From the NCBI RefSeq assembly GCF_024055725.1, contig NZ_JAMXMX010000010.1, positions 1-64,000 of the forward strand: DNA of 64,000 nucleotides. The letters are read 5' to 3'. Below the pieces are notes generated by a model. The model was not told where the DNA came from. It worked only from the letters and a program-made list of their open reading frames with translations, and searched no databases. This stretch comes from Actinoallomurus spadix (GTDB lineage: Bacteria; Actinomycetota; Actinomycetes; Streptosporangiales; Streptosporangiaceae). A program made the translations under genes and the position numbers. Position 1 is the stretch's first letter. Every line of letters starts with the position of its first letter. Shown in pieces: positions 34,809-42,555 of this stretch.

Positions 34809-35473
34809 GTGGATCCTGAGACGCTGTACGCGCGAGGCGAAAAAGCGTATTTCGACGGACGGATGGACGAGGCCGACCACCTTCTGCGGCAGGCGGCCGA
34901 GGCGGGCCACACCGACGCCGCCGCCCGTCTGGGCGGATGTATGACGAGGCCCGCCACAAGAGCGAGGCCATCCGGTGGTACCAAGCGGCCGCGGACCAGG
35001 GTGCCACCGACGCGATGATCAACCTTGCGTTCCTCCTTGAGGACGACGACCGCGAAGCGGCCCTCCGCTGGACCCGCCAAGCCGTCGCCCTCAGTCCCGA
35101 TCTCACGGCCCGCTACAACCTCGGCGCCTTCCTCGAGGAAGATGGCCTGTTGGAAGAAGCGGAGCAGCGTTACCGGATGGCCGCTCAGGTGAACTTCCCT
35201 GCCGCCCGTAACCGTCTCGCCTGCCTGCTCAAGGGAACCGGACGCCTCGAAGAGGCGGAAGCCTGGTACCGCCGCGCACTGGACGAACGAACCGAATCAT
35301 GTGACACCGCAGGCGATGACGACTACACAGCGAATACCACCATCATGTACAACCTCGCTGGGCTCTTGGAGGAGACCGGCCGACCGCAGGAGGCGCTGGG
35401 CCTGTACCGCCACGCTGCCGAAAGAGGCGACGCCGACGCCGGCCAGGACGTGGCCCGACTCGAACTGCGTTAG
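34809..35473 (+). pseudogene. Sel1/TPR-repeat protein gene with a frameshift
   Basis: Two overlapping frames encode one continuous series of TPR/Sel1-like repeats. The first (from GTG 34809) gives YARGEKAYFDGRMDEADHLL and runs to LGG. The second (from about 34937) continues with YDEARHKSEAIRWYQAAAD and ends at 35473. The repeat register joins only if one base is lost or gained near 34934-34939. It is either a broken gene or a sequencing error. The downstream ORF could still be translated from ATG 34937 (178 residues). It is the first cargo gene after tRNA-Phe. Confidence 0.65.
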
Positions 35474-35586
35474 GAACCAACCGGTTCGGAAGGCCGCCTC
35501 GCGGCCTCCTCCAGACGCCCACTGGTGAGCCATGGCAGCAACCATGTACAGCGACTTCAGAACACGATCTGAATATACTGGGGTGC

Positions 35587-36054
35587 ATGAGCACCACCGC
35601 GGACGCAGTCACCTTCTCCGATCTGTCCCGCAACCCCAAGTCCGTCGCCGAGCGCGCCTCGCGGCTTGGCCGGCTGCGGGTCACCCACCGCGACGCCCCC
35701 GACTTCTACCTCACCGCCGCCGACCGCGAAGAGCAGCGTGACGAGACGCTGACGACCGCATCGCGGATCTTCTTGGCGCTGATGAAGCACGACCCGAGCG
35801 CCCGCGCGCTGTTGCTCGCCATGCCTGACGTCTTCCCCTGGGTACGCCACCTGAGCACGGAAGAGGTCCGCGCCTTCACCGTCGAGCTGATCGACGCGCT
35901 GTCCGACGCCGCCGAACTCGACCTCGACACGAACGCCCAAGAAGTGATCACCGGCTGGCGCGCCACCGCGCGGATCAAGGCAGACCGCGCTCAGTACGAG
36001 GAGGCGCGCCGGCCGACCTCCGGCGACTTCGGTTCGGTCGAGGTCACGCCTTGA
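35587..36054 (+). CDS. Antitoxin-like protein (Phd/YefM-type N-terminus)
   Basis: A 155-residue protein whose N-terminus (VTFSDLSRNPKSVAERA, then LGRLRVTHRDAPDFYL) resembles Phd/YefM-fold antitoxins that bind operator DNA. The longer helical C-terminus should bind the toxin. The stop TGA overlaps the TTG start of the next frame, as in toxin-antitoxin pairs. The pair is common in actinomycete integrative elements. Its partner is broken (next entry). Confidence 0.7.
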   Translation: MSTTADAVTFSDLSRNPKSVAERASRLGRLRVTHRDAPDFYLTAADREEQRDETLTTASRIFLALMKHDPSARALLLAMPDVFPWVRHLSTEEVRAFTVELIDALSDAAELDLDTNAQEVITGWRATARIKADRAQYEEARRPTSGDFGSVEVTP

Positions 36055-36407
36055 GCCCGAAGCGTGGGGACAGGGTCACCGTCCCGCCACCAGACGACGA
36101 GTGGGACGTCCGATTCGGTACCAGCGAGGCGGTACGCGGCTGGGAAGAGCTGTGCCGCCTCGCTCTGTCCAACACCCGCAGATGCCTGGACACCCTGCGC
36201 AGCGAGCCGCGCTCCCGGTCCAACCACGAGCGACAGCATCGTCTTCGCGGTGACCTCGCCACCCACCGCCATAACGGCCGCGATCTCTAACAGTGGGAAT
36301 ACGAGGTCACCAGCGGCGGCCGCGTCCGGTACGTGATCGACGATGACAGCCGCGCTGTCTGGGTCATCTACGCATCGCCTCGCCACCCCAAAGACACCGA
36401 CCGTTGA
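36051..36407 (+). pseudogene. RelE/ParE-like toxin gene interrupted by an in-frame TAA
   Basis: The frame starts at TTG 36051 and encodes a RelE-like toxin (EWDVRFGTSEAVRGWEELC, then NHERQHRLRGDLA). A TAA at 36288-36290 stops it, but the same frame continues with the expected C-terminal strand (QWEYEVTSGGRVRYVIDDD, then YASPRHPKD) to a TGA at 36405. A Glu codon at this place in related toxins (from memory) would need only one base change to give TAA. The truncated product lacks the C-terminal strands needed for the fold, so the toxin is probably inactive while its antitoxin survives. Confidence 0.7.
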
Positions 36408-36430
36408 CGGCAACCGTGACGGCAACGTCG
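36404..36430 (+). repeat. Paired TGACGGCAAC repeats, block 1
   Basis: TGACGGCAAC occurs twice with a 12-bp period (36405 and 36417). The whole block to GTCG is identical to the one at 37499-37524. Each block ends about 77 bp before an attachment-site-like repeat, which is the geometry of integrase arm-binding sites. Confidence 0.65.
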
Positions 36431-36509
36431 CCTTCGAGAGACACACGCTGGCACACATCGACCACCGTCTGACCTCGGCATGCGCACCGCGAAGAAGGGT
36501 GATGTCACT

Positions 36510-36555
36510 CCTGAAAAGCGGAAGGTCGGCGGTTCGACCCCGCCTCTGCCCACCA
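36510..36555 (+). repeat. Attachment-site-like repeat, copy 2 (tRNA-Phe 3' half with CCA)
   Basis: It repeats the tRNA-Phe anticodon-loop-to-3'-end sequence with one mismatch and carries the CCA end that the intact gene lacks. No D arm is present, so this is not a tRNA gene. It marks the far end of an integrated element whose near end is tRNA-Phe. Confidence 0.8.
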
Positions 36556-36738
36556 TTGGTGACCTGAAGAAACAGCCCCGAGACACTTCGTCTCGAAGCT
36601 TTCTTGTGACGGCAGCCGCGGCAAGGGACGACCGTCCGCCTTTCGCATCACGGTCACCGCGGCACAACCCTTACCGGCGGCCCGGAGGGCAACAGATCCG
36701 GTGGCATGCCATGCCCAATACCGAACGTGACGAACGCT

Positions 36739-37137
36739 TCAGGCTTCGGCTGCGATCACCGAGGGAAGGTCGGCGAAGCGTGCCTTGGCATCACGGGACA
36801 GGATGGTCCGGCCGGTCTCTGCCGCGTGCGCCGCGATGATCAAGTCGTGTGCTCCCCGGGGGGTGCCGACGCGGCGGACGTGCGCTATCAGGCGGGCGTG
36901 ATGGGCGGCCGTGTTGTCGGTGTAGTGGAGCACCTCGACCACCGAGGTGATCGTGGCGAGCGCACGAGAGCGGTCGGCGGCACGCGCGGCGGTGTCGGCC
37001 AGTTCTATACCGACGCGGTATTCGGCGATCGTCACGGCCGCGACGGCCAGGTCATCGTCGTCGAGGGTGCCCCGATCGATGGTGCCCCGTTCGTACGCGA
37101 TCAGGAGGTTGGTGTCGAGGATCAGGCGTCGGCCCAC
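36739..37137 (-). CDS. PIN-domain toxin (VapC-like)
   Basis: A 132-residue PIN-domain RNase. The acidic active-site residues are all visible: ILDTNLLI, TIAEYRVG, AHDLIIAAHA and LSRDAKARF. It should cleave RNA when freed from its antitoxin. GTG 37137 lies inside the 3' end of the antitoxin gene (16-bp overlap), with GAGGAG about 8 nt upstream. Confidence 0.88.
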   Translation of the reverse strand: MGRRLILDTNLLIAYERGTIDRGTLDDDDLAVAAVTIAEYRVGIELADTAARAADRSRALATITSVVEVLHYTDNTAAHHARLIAHVRRVGTPRGAHDLIIAAHAAETGRTILSRDAKARFADLPSVIAAEA

Positions 37138-37379
37138 GGATCCCGCTCCTCCGTCGTAAGCAGACCCAGAGCACTGTTGACGTCCTCGACGAACCGGTCA
37201 TCGGGTGGTTCGATACCCTCCAGCGCTGCCCGCAGATCAGCGCCCGTACGGCGGTGCGCGGGACCGATCTCCGCAACCGGGCGGTTGCCTCGGGTGATGG
37301 TGATGGTTTCGCCGCGCTCGATGGCGTCGAGGAGGTCAGAGAACCTCCGGGAGGCTTCGGTTGCGGTCATCGTCCTCAT
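37122..37379 (-). CDS. Phd/YefM-type antitoxin
   Basis: An 85-residue antitoxin with a Phd/YefM N-terminus (TATEASRRFSDLLDAIERGE, then ITRGNRPVAEIGP) and an acidic toxin-binding tail. ATG 37379 and ATG 37370 are both possible; GAGG precedes the second. It forms an operon with the overlapping PIN toxin and probably represses it through the palindrome just upstream. Confidence 0.85.
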   Translation of the reverse strand: MRTMTATEASRRFSDLLDAIERGETITITRGNRPVAEIGPAHRRTGADLRAALEGIEPPDDRFVEDVNSALGLLTTEERDPWADA

Positions 37380-37390
37380 GAGACCAGCAT

Positions 37391-37405
37391 ATCTGATTAT
37401 CAGAT
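37391..37405. promoter_or_regulatory. Palindromic operator of the PIN toxin-antitoxin operon
   Basis: ATCTGAT-T-ATCAGAT is a perfect 7-bp dyad with one central base, ending 11 bp upstream of the antitoxin start in an AT-rich stretch. The position fits autoregulation by the antitoxin. Confidence 0.6.
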
Positions 37406-37498
37406 TTATGTGATCGGCCAGCGTACTCGCAAGCGATACGCGCTGCTGCCCTCGATCACTCGCCCACACCCCTCCTCGACATCAGGGACGTTGCCCGC

Positions 37499-37524
37499 TG
37501 ACGGCAACCGTGACGGCAACGTCG
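37499..37524 (+). repeat. Paired TGACGGCAAC repeats, block 2
   Basis: 26 bases identical to the block at 36405-36430, again two TGACGGCAAC units with a 12-bp period and again about 76 bp before an attachment-site-like repeat. Confidence 0.65.
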
Positions 37525-37599
37525 GCAGCCACTAGCGACCGCCGACGTACCCGGGCTGCCGTCCACCTCGGCGCGGACCCAGCGAGCGCGGTGGTCGTT

Positions 37600-37625
37600 A
37601 CTCCTGAAAAGCGGAAGGTCGGCGG
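37600..37625 (+). repeat. Attachment-site-like repeat, copy 3 (partial tRNA-Phe)
   Basis: 26 bases identical to 36507-36532, of which all but the first two or three match tRNA-Phe itself. The T loop and acceptor end are missing, so this copy has been cut or is a secondary site. Confidence 0.65.
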
Positions 37626-37636
37626 CCTTCGGGACG

Positions 37637-37900
37637 CGTGGCGTGTTCGAGTCGCTGCCGGGTGGCAACTACGATTCCGCGGACGCCGTCGTCGAGTGGG
37701 AAAGTCTCCTCACCGGAGACCGGTTTCCAGACACTTGTGCAGGCGGGGCAACGCCCGGGGCCTGGCCGAAATCACCGACGACGGGGGTTACGTCTTTGTG
37801 CTCTCACACCGGCCGGTCGACCCGTCGACGGCCATTTCTCGCCTTAAGAGGGTGATCTACACGACGAGCGAGTTCCGATTGTGTCGTCCCTCGCTCCTCA
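37637..37900 (+). pseudogene. Frameshifted fragment of an unrecognised gene
   Basis: Coding-like codon use runs from GTG 37637 (FESLPGGNYDSADAVVEW) to about 37735. It continues in the +1 frame (ARGLAEITDDGGYVFVLSH) to about 37860. Each part alone is too short to be sure and I do not recognise the family. A decayed cargo or boundary gene of the integrated element is the best reading. Confidence 0.35.
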
Positions 37901-38478
37901 AACGACTCGAAAAGGATTCCTGCAGGAACAAAATTCCAATTCGGCGCCCACGCAGGCGGCATGGTGGTTCACCCACCCTCGCCCGGTCGCCCACCAACTG
38001 GTGACACCGTCCGGGCACGGCCTCCACGTGTGTGAGTGTGCGTCCGAGGCAGGTGCCGCGGCGGTCAAGCGATCGCAGCCGGTCGTCATCCCGAACGGCC
38101 TCGCAGTTCGCCGCCGTGCGGCCGACGGTTCCCCGGCACAGCGGCCTCCCGGCGCGCTGGGAGGCCGATGACGAACGTGGGCCGAATGGCATCCCGCGGT
38201 AGCGCGGCGGCCCGTTAGGCGCTTCTTGGTGGGCCGCCGGTACGCCGGGGACCGCTGCGTCTGGTAGGCAGCCCTGAGTCACAAGCAGACGAGACCGCAC
38301 AATTTCGTGATGACGAACCGCACGGTGTCATCGATCTCGGAACGACGGGATTGACGGATGTCGCGAAAAAGTTTACACTGACGCCGGTCACATTTATCGC
38401 TAAATGTCGGTAACAGAAAACCGCTTCGTTAAATCGCCGATGATTTCGGTTTCTGTTTATCGAGTCGGGAGCAGCATA
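37901..38478. other. Gene-free stretch upstream of the oxidoreductase
   Basis: No supported gene on either strand. The last 150 bases are AT-richer (with TTTACACT and ATTTATCGC-type runs) and probably hold the oxidoreductase promoter. Confidence 0.4.
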
Positions 38479-39744
38479 GTGGCCTTGGGGCACAAAGCAA
38501 TCATCGTCGGCGGTGGAATAATCGGCTGCGCCATCGCGGAACGGATACGACACCGATTCTCCGGTGTGACGCTCGTCGAGTCGCAGTCGTCGCTGGGGCA
38601 GGGCGCGTCCTCGGCCGCGATCGGCGGCATCACCCCCCAGAGCGGCGACTTCTGCCTGGGCCCGGTGGGTGCGCTCGCCCAGCGCAGCCGCGAGCTCTAT
38701 CCGTCCTGGCTGGCCCGGATCCGCGTGGAGTCGGGCGTCGACGTGCACGTCCTCGGAACCGGCCAGTTGCAGGTGGCGACGGATCCGGGCGAGCTACGCC
38801 GCCTGCACGGCAGCATGCTTCCCGCCCTCACCGCCCGCGGCGTCGACGTCGTCGCCCTGGACGCCGCGCAGGTGCGGCGCGCCGAGCCCGCGCTGACGGG
38901 AGACGTCCTCGGCGGTCTCCTGCTGCCGGATGAGCTCGCACTCGAACCGGCGCTGCTCATCGATGGGTTACGCGCCATGCTCCGCCGGGATCCCCGGGTG
39001 GACCTCCTGCTTCCGGCGGAGGTCACCGAGGTCTGGTCGGACGAGCACACCGCCGGCGTCGAACTGCGCGACGGTCGCCGGGTGTTCGGTGACGTGGTGG
39101 TGGTCGCTGCAGGCCATCTCAGCGACCGCCTACTCGGTTTCCCCCCGAACTGCCTGTTCCCCGTCAAGGGGCAGGCGGTCGAGTTCGCCGCGCCGGCCGC
39201 CGGCGGGCTGCGGCACCAGTGCTATGCGCTGATCCCCGTCCGCGGCCAGGAGCAGGGCGCGTACGTCGTGCCGCGTGCCGATGGCCGCGTCGTGGCCGGG
39301 GTGACCTACGAGAAAGGACTGGCCGACACCCGGCCGACACGGAACGGGCGGGAGGCCATCCTGTACGGCGTGACCACTCTGGTACCCCAGGCGGCCGACT
39401 GGCGGGTCGTCCGTCACTGGGCCGGCATCAGACCCGGCAGCGCGGACGGCGCGCCGGTGATCGGATACGTGGATCCGCACCACCGGCTCGTCGCCGCGAC
39501 GGCGCACCATGGCCTGGGCATCACGCTCGCGCCGGTCACCGCCGACCTCGTAAGCGCCCTCGTCGAGGACGGCCCGATCGATGTCCAGCGTTCATTCGAA
39601 CTGTCGCTGTGCGACCCCAGGCGTTTCATCCGAGTTCCGGATTCGGATCGGCCCGGAACGGCACGGCCATCCCCCACAGGTCGGCGAAACGGTCAGTTCT
39701 TTCCTTCAGCCGATCGCTTTCCAGCACAAGGCGGGTGTGCATGA
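38479..39744 (+). CDS. FAD-dependent oxidoreductase (DAO / glycine oxidase-like)
   Basis: A flavoprotein of about 421 residues with an N-terminal FAD-binding motif (AIIVGGGIIGCAIAE) and the DAO-family C-terminal signature (HWAGIRPGSADGAPVIGY). It should oxidise an amine or amino acid, in the style of glycine oxidase ThiO. GTG 38479 is preferred, with GGGAG upstream; ATG 38404 is an in-frame alternative in AT-rich DNA. The last 40 residues overlap the convergent membrane-protein gene by 119 bp. Confidence 0.8.
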   Translation: MALGHKAIIVGGGIIGCAIAERIRHRFSGVTLVESQSSLGQGASSAAIGGITPQSGDFCLGPVGALAQRSRELYPSWLARIRVESGVDVHVLGTGQLQVATDPGELRRLHGSMLPALTARGVDVVALDAAQVRRAEPALTGDVLGGLLLPDELALEPALLIDGLRAMLRRDPRVDLLLPAEVTEVWSDEHTAGVELRDGRRVFGDVVVVAAGHLSDRLLGFPPNCLFPVKGQAVEFAAPAAGGLRHQCYALIPVRGQEQGAYVVPRADGRVVAGVTYEKGLADTRPTRNGREAILYGVTTLVPQAADWRVVRHWAGIRPGSADGAPVIGYVDPHHRLVAATAHHGLGITLAPVTADLVSALVEDGPIDVQRSFELSLCDPRRFIRVPDSDRPGTARPSPTGRRNGQFFPSADRFPAQGGCA

Positions 39745-40654
39745 TCGTCGGACGCGTCCGGTCGCTCACCCGAACTGCCGGAATCGTCTCATAACTCACC
39801 ACGCCGTCGAAGAGGATGAAATCCGACATCGATATCGGCGGCTGCGACGGGCCGGCGCGTGGCTTCAGCACGCGGACCTCGATACCGATGTAAGACTGGT
39901 AAACGCACATCTCCTGGAAATCGGGATCGTCACTCAGAGTCGGCCGGTCCAGGATGAACAGCCGTTTGATCGTCACGTTCCGCTGCTGTATCGCCTCCCG
40001 CTGCAGCTCCAGGTAGTGCTGGCCGAGGTCGCTGTTCCAGAACCCCCCGTCGAACCCGTCGCCGCCCGCGTCGACGGTCGTCAGGCTCGTGGCGTAGATG
40101 AACGACTCCGCGTTGCGCGCCAACCCGAGGATCCACTCGCGGTCCTCACCCTCGTAGGTGACGTCACTGCCGTCGCCGAGCTTCAGCAGCAACTGTGAGA
40201 GCCGGTTGATCTCACCCTGGGCGAACCGCTGTACGAGCTCCGGTGTGGCGCCGTCGATGCGGGTGGAGTTGCGGACGAGCTGCGTGACGGAATCGGTCTT
40301 CACCGCGGACATCTCGACCAGCCCGAACAGCTCCGTCGCGTCGCTGATCTTCCGGAACCCCTGATCGACGAGCTGCTCCATGACCTTGTGATGGCTGTGC
40401 TGCCGATGCTCGACGTCCTTCAGCCGGTCGTCGAACTCGATGACGAACTGCACCACCAGCAACACGCCGCTGATGAAGATCGACACGGTGATCTGCCACA
40501 GTTGCGGCTGGTCGGTGAGGTTGGTGATCACATACGCGAACGCGCCGAGGAGCGCGCTCAGCAGAACCTTTCGCAGAGAGGGAGAAAAATATATTTTACT
40601 GTCAGCTTCTAATTCCCTGCTCATTCCGCCCCGGAACACCTTCCGCGCTGGCAC
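39626..40654 (-). CDS. Membrane protein with two TM helices and a large cytoplasmic domain
   Basis: A 342-residue protein. Two helices near the N-terminus (about residues 27-72) are followed by a coiled stretch (HRQHSHHKVMEQLVDQGF) and a C-terminal domain. In the C-terminal domain a late segment (YETIPAVRVSDRTRPTIMHT) resembles regulatory phospholipase-D-like or sensor domains; the function is not known. GTG 40654 and ATG 40624 are alternative starts, and both overlap the SCO2521-type gene. It is the last gene of the six-gene block. Confidence 0.65.
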   Translation of the reverse strand: MPARKVFRGGMSRELEADSKIYFSPSLRKVLLSALLGAFAYVITNLTDQPQLWQITVSIFISGVLLVVQFVIEFDDRLKDVEHRQHSHHKVMEQLVDQGFRKISDATELFGLVEMSAVKTDSVTQLVRNSTRIDGATPELVQRFAQGEINRLSQLLLKLGDGSDVTYEGEDREWILGLARNAESFIYATSLTTVDAGGDGFDGGFWNSDLGQHYLELQREAIQQRNVTIKRLFILDRPTLSDDPDFQEMCVYQSYIGIEVRVLKPRAGPSQPPISMSDFILFDGVVSYETIPAVRVSDRTRPTIMHTRLVLESDRLKERTDRFADLWGMAVPFRADPNPELG

Positions 40655-41618
40655 TCAAGAGTGTGAGAGTGCGCAAAGCGAGTTGGTCACGAATACGATT
40701 CACCAAAGTATCCCATTGTCGAGTAAAGCCAGGCTTCGTGTCAAGGCTCTCCCACAGGGGCAGGAGTGACTCCACCACCCGTGCGCCCGGCATCCAAAGG
40801 TGTATCAAATGATCCACAGCCGGGCGTATCCGCCGCATCATGGTCTCGTGCGGCCCGTCGCTCGGCATGCCGCGGTCGATCACGTCCAGCAACGTGCTGA
40901 GCAGCCAATCGTGCAGTGCCAGATCCTCACACAGCTCGATCACCGCGGAGATGGGCTGACCGTCGAATGTGATCCGGGTGGTCCGCGATCCGTCGTCCCC
41001 GAGGATGAAGCCGATGCGCCGTTCGGGAGATTCCTCCGCGACCCACCGAAGGGTGGTCCGGGCGGCTTTGAAGGGTGATCTACGGTCGAGATACGGGGAT
41101 CTTTGAACCTCGCCCATAATCTGTCCGCAGATCGCTCCGAAATCGATTCCTGGCGCTTTCCTGTTGTTCGTCCGGTCGAGAAAGCCGTCGGCGAGGTCGG
41201 CATGGTAGGGGTGGTTCCTGCGTCGTCCGACCGTCTCGACGACGCCCGGGCGGGCCAGGTAGTGGGACCAGGGCAGACGGTGTTCGGCGTGGCCTCCCAT
41301 CAGGCGGGTCCAGGCCGATCCCTGCAGCACCCGGCCACCGGTGATGGCCGCGCGTACCGCCAGCGTGCCGATGCCGCGCACGCGTGTCCCCGAGGCCGTC
41401 GACAGGTCGCAGTCGACCCCCACCAGGAGTTCCGGCGAGACCGCGTGGGAGATGGGGCGCTCGAACGAGCGGACCCGTTCCCCGGGCAACAGGCCGAGCA
41501 CCGCGGGCAGCATGTCCTGCCGGAGGGAGGCGGAGTTCAGTAGGAGGCCGGTATGCACCTCGCCGATGAGAATCCCGGCGCCGTCACCGCCCGCGTCAGA
41601 TCTCGCCGGGGATGGCAT
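40602..41618 (-). CDS. SCO2521-family protein
   Basis: A 338-residue protein recognised mainly by its place in the conserved actinobacterial SCO2521-SCO2525 block and by features such as ILIGEVHTGLLLNSASL at the N-terminus. No enzymatic motif is visible. It overlaps its upstream neighbour by 23 bp and its downstream neighbour by 53 bp (or 23 bp if that starts at 40624), so it is part of one operon. Function unknown. Confidence 0.7.
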   Translation of the reverse strand: MPSPARSDAGGDGAGILIGEVHTGLLLNSASLRQDMLPAVLGLLPGERVRSFERPISHAVSPELLVGVDCDLSTASGTRVRGIGTLAVRAAITGGRVLQGSAWTRLMGGHAEHRLPWSHYLARPGVVETVGRRRNHPYHADLADGFLDRTNNRKAPGIDFGAICGQIMGEVQRSPYLDRRSPFKAARTTLRWVAEESPERRIGFILGDDGSRTTRITFDGQPISAVIELCEDLALHDWLLSTLLDVIDRGMPSDGPHETMMRRIRPAVDHLIHLWMPGARVVESLLPLWESLDTKPGFTRQWDTLVNRIRDQLALRTLTLLSASAEGVPGRNEQGIRS

Positions 41619-42555
41619 AGCCGATCCTCTTCAGGATGTCCCGGGGTATTTCCAGGTTCTCGTCCGCGCCGCGCCTGACGGTCTGCTCGAGCACCGCCGC
41701 GCTGATCGACACCTGGCCGAGGATGACGCGTACGGCGTGCTCGACCGGGAGGAACCGCGACGAGAGCACCGACATCGTGGTGTACGCGGCGAACGGCGGC
41801 GCCGAGGGCACCATCTGGATGATCGCCGGCAGGTCGTCCCAGTCGTCCGGGAGCGGGTCCGGCGCGGGAACCGGCACGGCGACCGGGCGGCCGTCGTCGC
41901 GGAGCAGGCCGAGCCGCAGGAGCTGCCACACGGCCGCGAGGTACGGGCAGGACCAGATCCGGCGATCGCCCTCGTCGGTCCACATCTCGACGTCGAGGAA
42001 GATCGAGTGGTGCCGTGCGGCGTTCTCCCGCGGGGGCAGCCACGCCGCCACCTGGCCCATCGCCTCGTCCACACCACCGGATGGTGATCGCTCGCCGTTG
42101 CTCAGCCATCCCGACTCGTGTGGCGGTGGCCGGGAGCCGTTCGTGCCGGGAGGCGGATCGGGCACCAGCCGGGCGTGCACGAGTTCGGCCAGCGGCACGC
42201 CGTCGGCCACGGCGCACCCCGACTCACGGGCGATGTAGTCGATCCGGAGTCCGGCGGCCTCGGACGCGGCGAGGAGATCACCGATCACCACCGACGGCGT
42301 GCTGAACCGGGTGAAGTAGTCGTCGATGAGGAAACAGGTGCTGATCCGCGGGCGCCGCACCCGGCCCTCATTGATCTGGGTCACCGTCTCGGCCCACGGG
42401 CGTACGCGTTCGAACTGCCGGCGCAGGGCGTCCCGGCCCGCCTCGAAGTCGTCCATGTAGAGGTGTCCGAGCTCGACCGAGACATGCGAGAGGGGGATGT
42501 TCGAGATCCGGCGCTCGGCCGCGACCTCCCCGAAGGTGACGTGCGCCGATGTCAA
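41596..42555 (-). CDS. SCO2522-family protein
   Basis: A 319-residue protein beginning at TTG 42555, overlapping the upstream stop as TTGA. The early segment ISNIPLSHVSVELGHLYMDD and CFLIDDYF patches are typical of the family. The acidic residues in these patches could bind metal or nucleotide but no known catalytic motif is visible. Function unknown; co-conserved with the SCO2523-type P-loop protein. Confidence 0.7.
   Translation of the reverse strand: MTSAHVTFGEVAAERRISNIPLSHVSVELGHLYMDDFEAGRDALRRQFERVRPWAETVTQINEGRVRRPRISTCFLIDDYFTRFSTPSVVIGDLLAASEAAGLRIDYIARESGCAVADGVPLAELVHARLVPDPPPGTNGSRPPPHESGWLSNGERSPSGGVDEAMGQVAAWLPPRENAARHHSIFLDVEMWTDEGDRRIWSCPYLAAVWQLLRLGLLRDDGRPVAVPVPAPDPLPDDWDDLPAIIQMVPSAPPFAAYTTMSVLSSRFLPVEHAVRVILGQVSISAAVLEQTVRRGADENLEIPRDILKRIGYAIPGEI

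Noticed and set aside
36510-36555. A second tRNA-Phe gene
   Set aside because: Only the anticodon loop to 3' end is present; there is no acceptor 5' strand or D arm.
37857-38300. Minus-strand 147-residue frame
   Set aside because: Arg/Pro-rich with no ribosome binding site or resemblance to a family; overlaps the coding-like fragment on the other strand.
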